DNA of 64,000 nucleotides from Haliclona indistincta (Eukaryota > Porifera > Demospongiae > Haplosclerida > Chalinidae). The notes below the pieces were generated by a model. That model had not been told where the DNA came from. It ran no database searches and saw only the letters and a program-made list of their open reading frames with translations. Positions 62,501-64,000 of the stretch are shown here, piece by piece. Made by a program: the position numbers and the translations under genes. The stretch lies in NCBI GenBank assembly GCA_964017065.1, contig OZ024788.1, forward strand, positions 7,845,202 to 7,909,201, written 5' to 3'. How positions within the stretch are numbered: the first letter of the stretch is position 1; every line of letters begins with the position of its first letter.

Positions 62501-64000
62501 ACAACATTAGTCATAGCTTACTGATATCTGTGATGGGATCTTTCAGCTGTGTCTCTAGAACTTCCCTCTCAGCCTTCATAGTGCGTACCTCCTCCATAAG
62601 CTGTCGTAGCTCCTGAACACTCTGCATTGATAGAGCAAGTGATGTAATGAGTATTAGTGATAAGACAGTTTGCTCACTTGACTTCCACTGAGTATGGCAG
62701 ACTGAGCACCGGCTTTAGGCAGTGACGCCTCAAGGTCCGGCTCAGCCTTTCCCAGCATTACAAATGCATTACGCTGAGACTCAAACTTCTGCTTGACAGT
62801 AGAGTCCGCTTTTGTTGCAGTTTCGACAATATTATTAAACTTGTTGACCTCCCCGCGTAGACTCTGTGTGAGCTTAGAGGATGATGTGCGCTTCCATTTT
62901 TCCTTGAAACGGTCTCTCATTGTAGTGTCCTCTCTCTCTTCTTCATCCAGCATACGACGAGTCTATGACAAGATGAACAGCATTGAAGTGTTATCAACTA
63001 TGCATCTGATGCAATACAATCCTGTCAATGAGAGTTAATAGAATTCCAGACAGCAGACAAATCATCACTATTATTGACCAAGGAGACACCTAATGCTTCA
63101 GCAAATATCTATGGCTTAGAAAGCTACAGCAAAGGTTTTTACTACACCGGCCTACTACGAACTATACAAAGTGCAAATTAACCTCATCAATGATCTCTTT
63201 GTTGCGCTGCAGTAGTTCAGGCAGACCGTATATCTTCTCTTCCAGGGTTGTTATTCCTCCCTGGCTTCGTATCTGGTCACTCTTCTCTCGTATGGACTCA
63301 GGCAGCTGATCACCACTGACGTCCTCAATAGCTGCTGGAAGGTTCTTGCTGGCTAATAATCTGACAAGAAAACATAAAAGTGAAATGGAAAAGAAAAGTT
63401 CACTTACTCATTGAGTGTGCGTGTTGCTTCACGTAGTTTCTCAAGCTCTTCTCCCACTAGAGACTCCTTCTTGCCGCCATAGGCTTGTAGGGCTTTGCTC
63501 ACAGGCAAGGGCACTAGTATTACAAACAAGTCCACAAAGCTAGGTGAAGGAGAAGTGAACGGCGTTGGTTTTGCAATGGCAGCTTTGCCTGGTGGTTCAA
63601 GAGTATTGAAGCTAGGTACACGATCATTGTAAATGAAATTGTTGTCTTTGTTTACTGCCTCAAAGTCACGTTTAAGAGTGGCTGTGATCTCCTACCAGGA
63701 CAAGAGAGAGTTATGCACAAGTATGCATAGTACAATGATGTCTTACATATGATCTGAAATGACCCTCTCCTCTCTTTTCACTCTCCTGAAGGAGCTCAAC
63801 TGCTTTCTATAAACCAACAAGTAATCATGAATAATACATATACAGCTGAAGTACTATACATACCTGCATTCTAGCTACAGCTTCCCCAAAACTCTTGTTA
63901 GCTTGTGCTACTATTCCCAGTCTATGCTGGGCAACAGCATGGAAGTAGACTCCTTTAGCAACGGCAGTGGGGAGCCAGCTCTTGTCCCATTGCCCCCTAA
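59592..64000 (-). CDS. PDCD6IP: ALIX / programmed cell death 6-interacting protein (C-terminal ~620 aa; 5' part outside window)
   Basis: Known role: ESCRT-associated adaptor acting in endosomal sorting, abscission and membrane repair. Exons on the minus strand: 64000-63864 (partial), 63806-63747, 63691-63408, 63360-63183, 62962-62678, 62621-62522, 62288-62188, 61994-61815, 60617-60523, 60213-59999, 59946-59752, 59626-59592, all with GT..AG introns and agreeing phases; stop TGA at 59594-59592. BRO1 part: [20 protein letters not shown] matches human [21 protein letters not shown] domain: [37 protein letters not shown], then [19 protein letters not shown] and [15 protein letters not shown] near its end (human FARKTERDELLKDLQ). 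The tail is Pro/Gln/Tyr/Gly-rich with PARPPPP, the same as the SH3-partner site in human ALIX, then repeated GAPPPG..Y units, ending [11 protein letters not shown]. No P(S/T)AP motif is seen in the tail. About 240 N-terminal residues should lie to the right. Confidence 0.95.
60618..61814. other. 1.2-kb intron of ALIX
   Basis: Lies between the two exons encoding ...NLQEGTQ and FYNNLTP..., phase 0, and is far longer than the gene's other introns. It contains the MITE at 60890-61275; the remainder shows no gene. Confidence 0.7.
60890..61275. mobile_element. MITE with perfect 15-bp ends and a 10-11 bp target duplication
   Basis: Left end agtgttgtacctata (60890-60904) and right end tataggtacaacact (61261-61275) are perfect inverted repeats. 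They are flanked by the direct repeat aatagtgagt (60880-60889 and 61276-61285), extendable to 11 bp with the preceding t. Further inward the arms stay related (tataggcacac..., gatacagatacagata). At 386 bp with no transposase it is non-autonomous. A 9-11 bp target duplication is characteristic of Mutator-like elements, so that superfamily is the best guess. Confidence 0.8.

Overview
The window looks like nuclear DNA of an early-branching invertebrate animal, most likely a demosponge such as Amphimedon. This is inferred from AT-rich sequence, tightly packed genes, very short spliceosomal introns (51-59 bp in the largest gene) and metazoan genes (ALIX/PDCD6IP, HEXIM) broken by, or next to, such introns. 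Nothing is prokaryotic; I found no rRNA, tRNA or CRISPR.

Positions 1-47663 hold one enormous minus-strand gene whose 3' end lies beyond the left edge. Splice sites and codon phase could be followed through 18 exons. A 5' exon encodes a signal or anchor segment and a small Cys-containing domain ending in a furin-like site, and a 22-codon exon follows. Then a two-exon module repeats eight times: a 74-76 codon exon with 12 cysteines (fibulin/anaphylatoxin-like pattern) and a very long Ser/Thr/Pro/Val exon of 2.6 to 8.9 kb built from 25- or 28-residue tandem repeats. Nearly all exon borders are phase 1, so each exon is a multiple of three and modules can be gained or lost without a frameshift. 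About 15,580 codons are visible. The product is most simply a secreted or surface-attached mucin-like giant protein with periodic disulfide-rich knots. The long plus-strand open frames across the region are shadows of this coding sequence.

Positions 48576-57887 (minus) hold a split gene for a protein with a zf-C3Hc3H domain, as in the INO80D and KANSL2 chromatin-complex subunits. Its two large introns (about 4.5 and 3.3 kb) are full of foldback or MITE-like elements. It is divergent from an apparently intronless HEXIM gene (58161-58850, plus), an inhibitor of P-TEFb with its basic RNA-binding stretch, acidic region and coiled coil; the two share a 273-bp promoter interval.

Positions 59592-64000 (minus) hold the C-terminal two thirds of PDCD6IP/ALIX in twelve exons (part of BRO1, the V domain, the Pro-rich tail). 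It is convergent with HEXIM and runs off the right edge. One 1.2-kb intron carries a clean MITE with a 10-11 bp target duplication.

The candidate for an undescribed system is the giant modular gene: exon pairs duplicated with their introns, internal repeats homogenised, and a fixed-position marker block inside every long exon.
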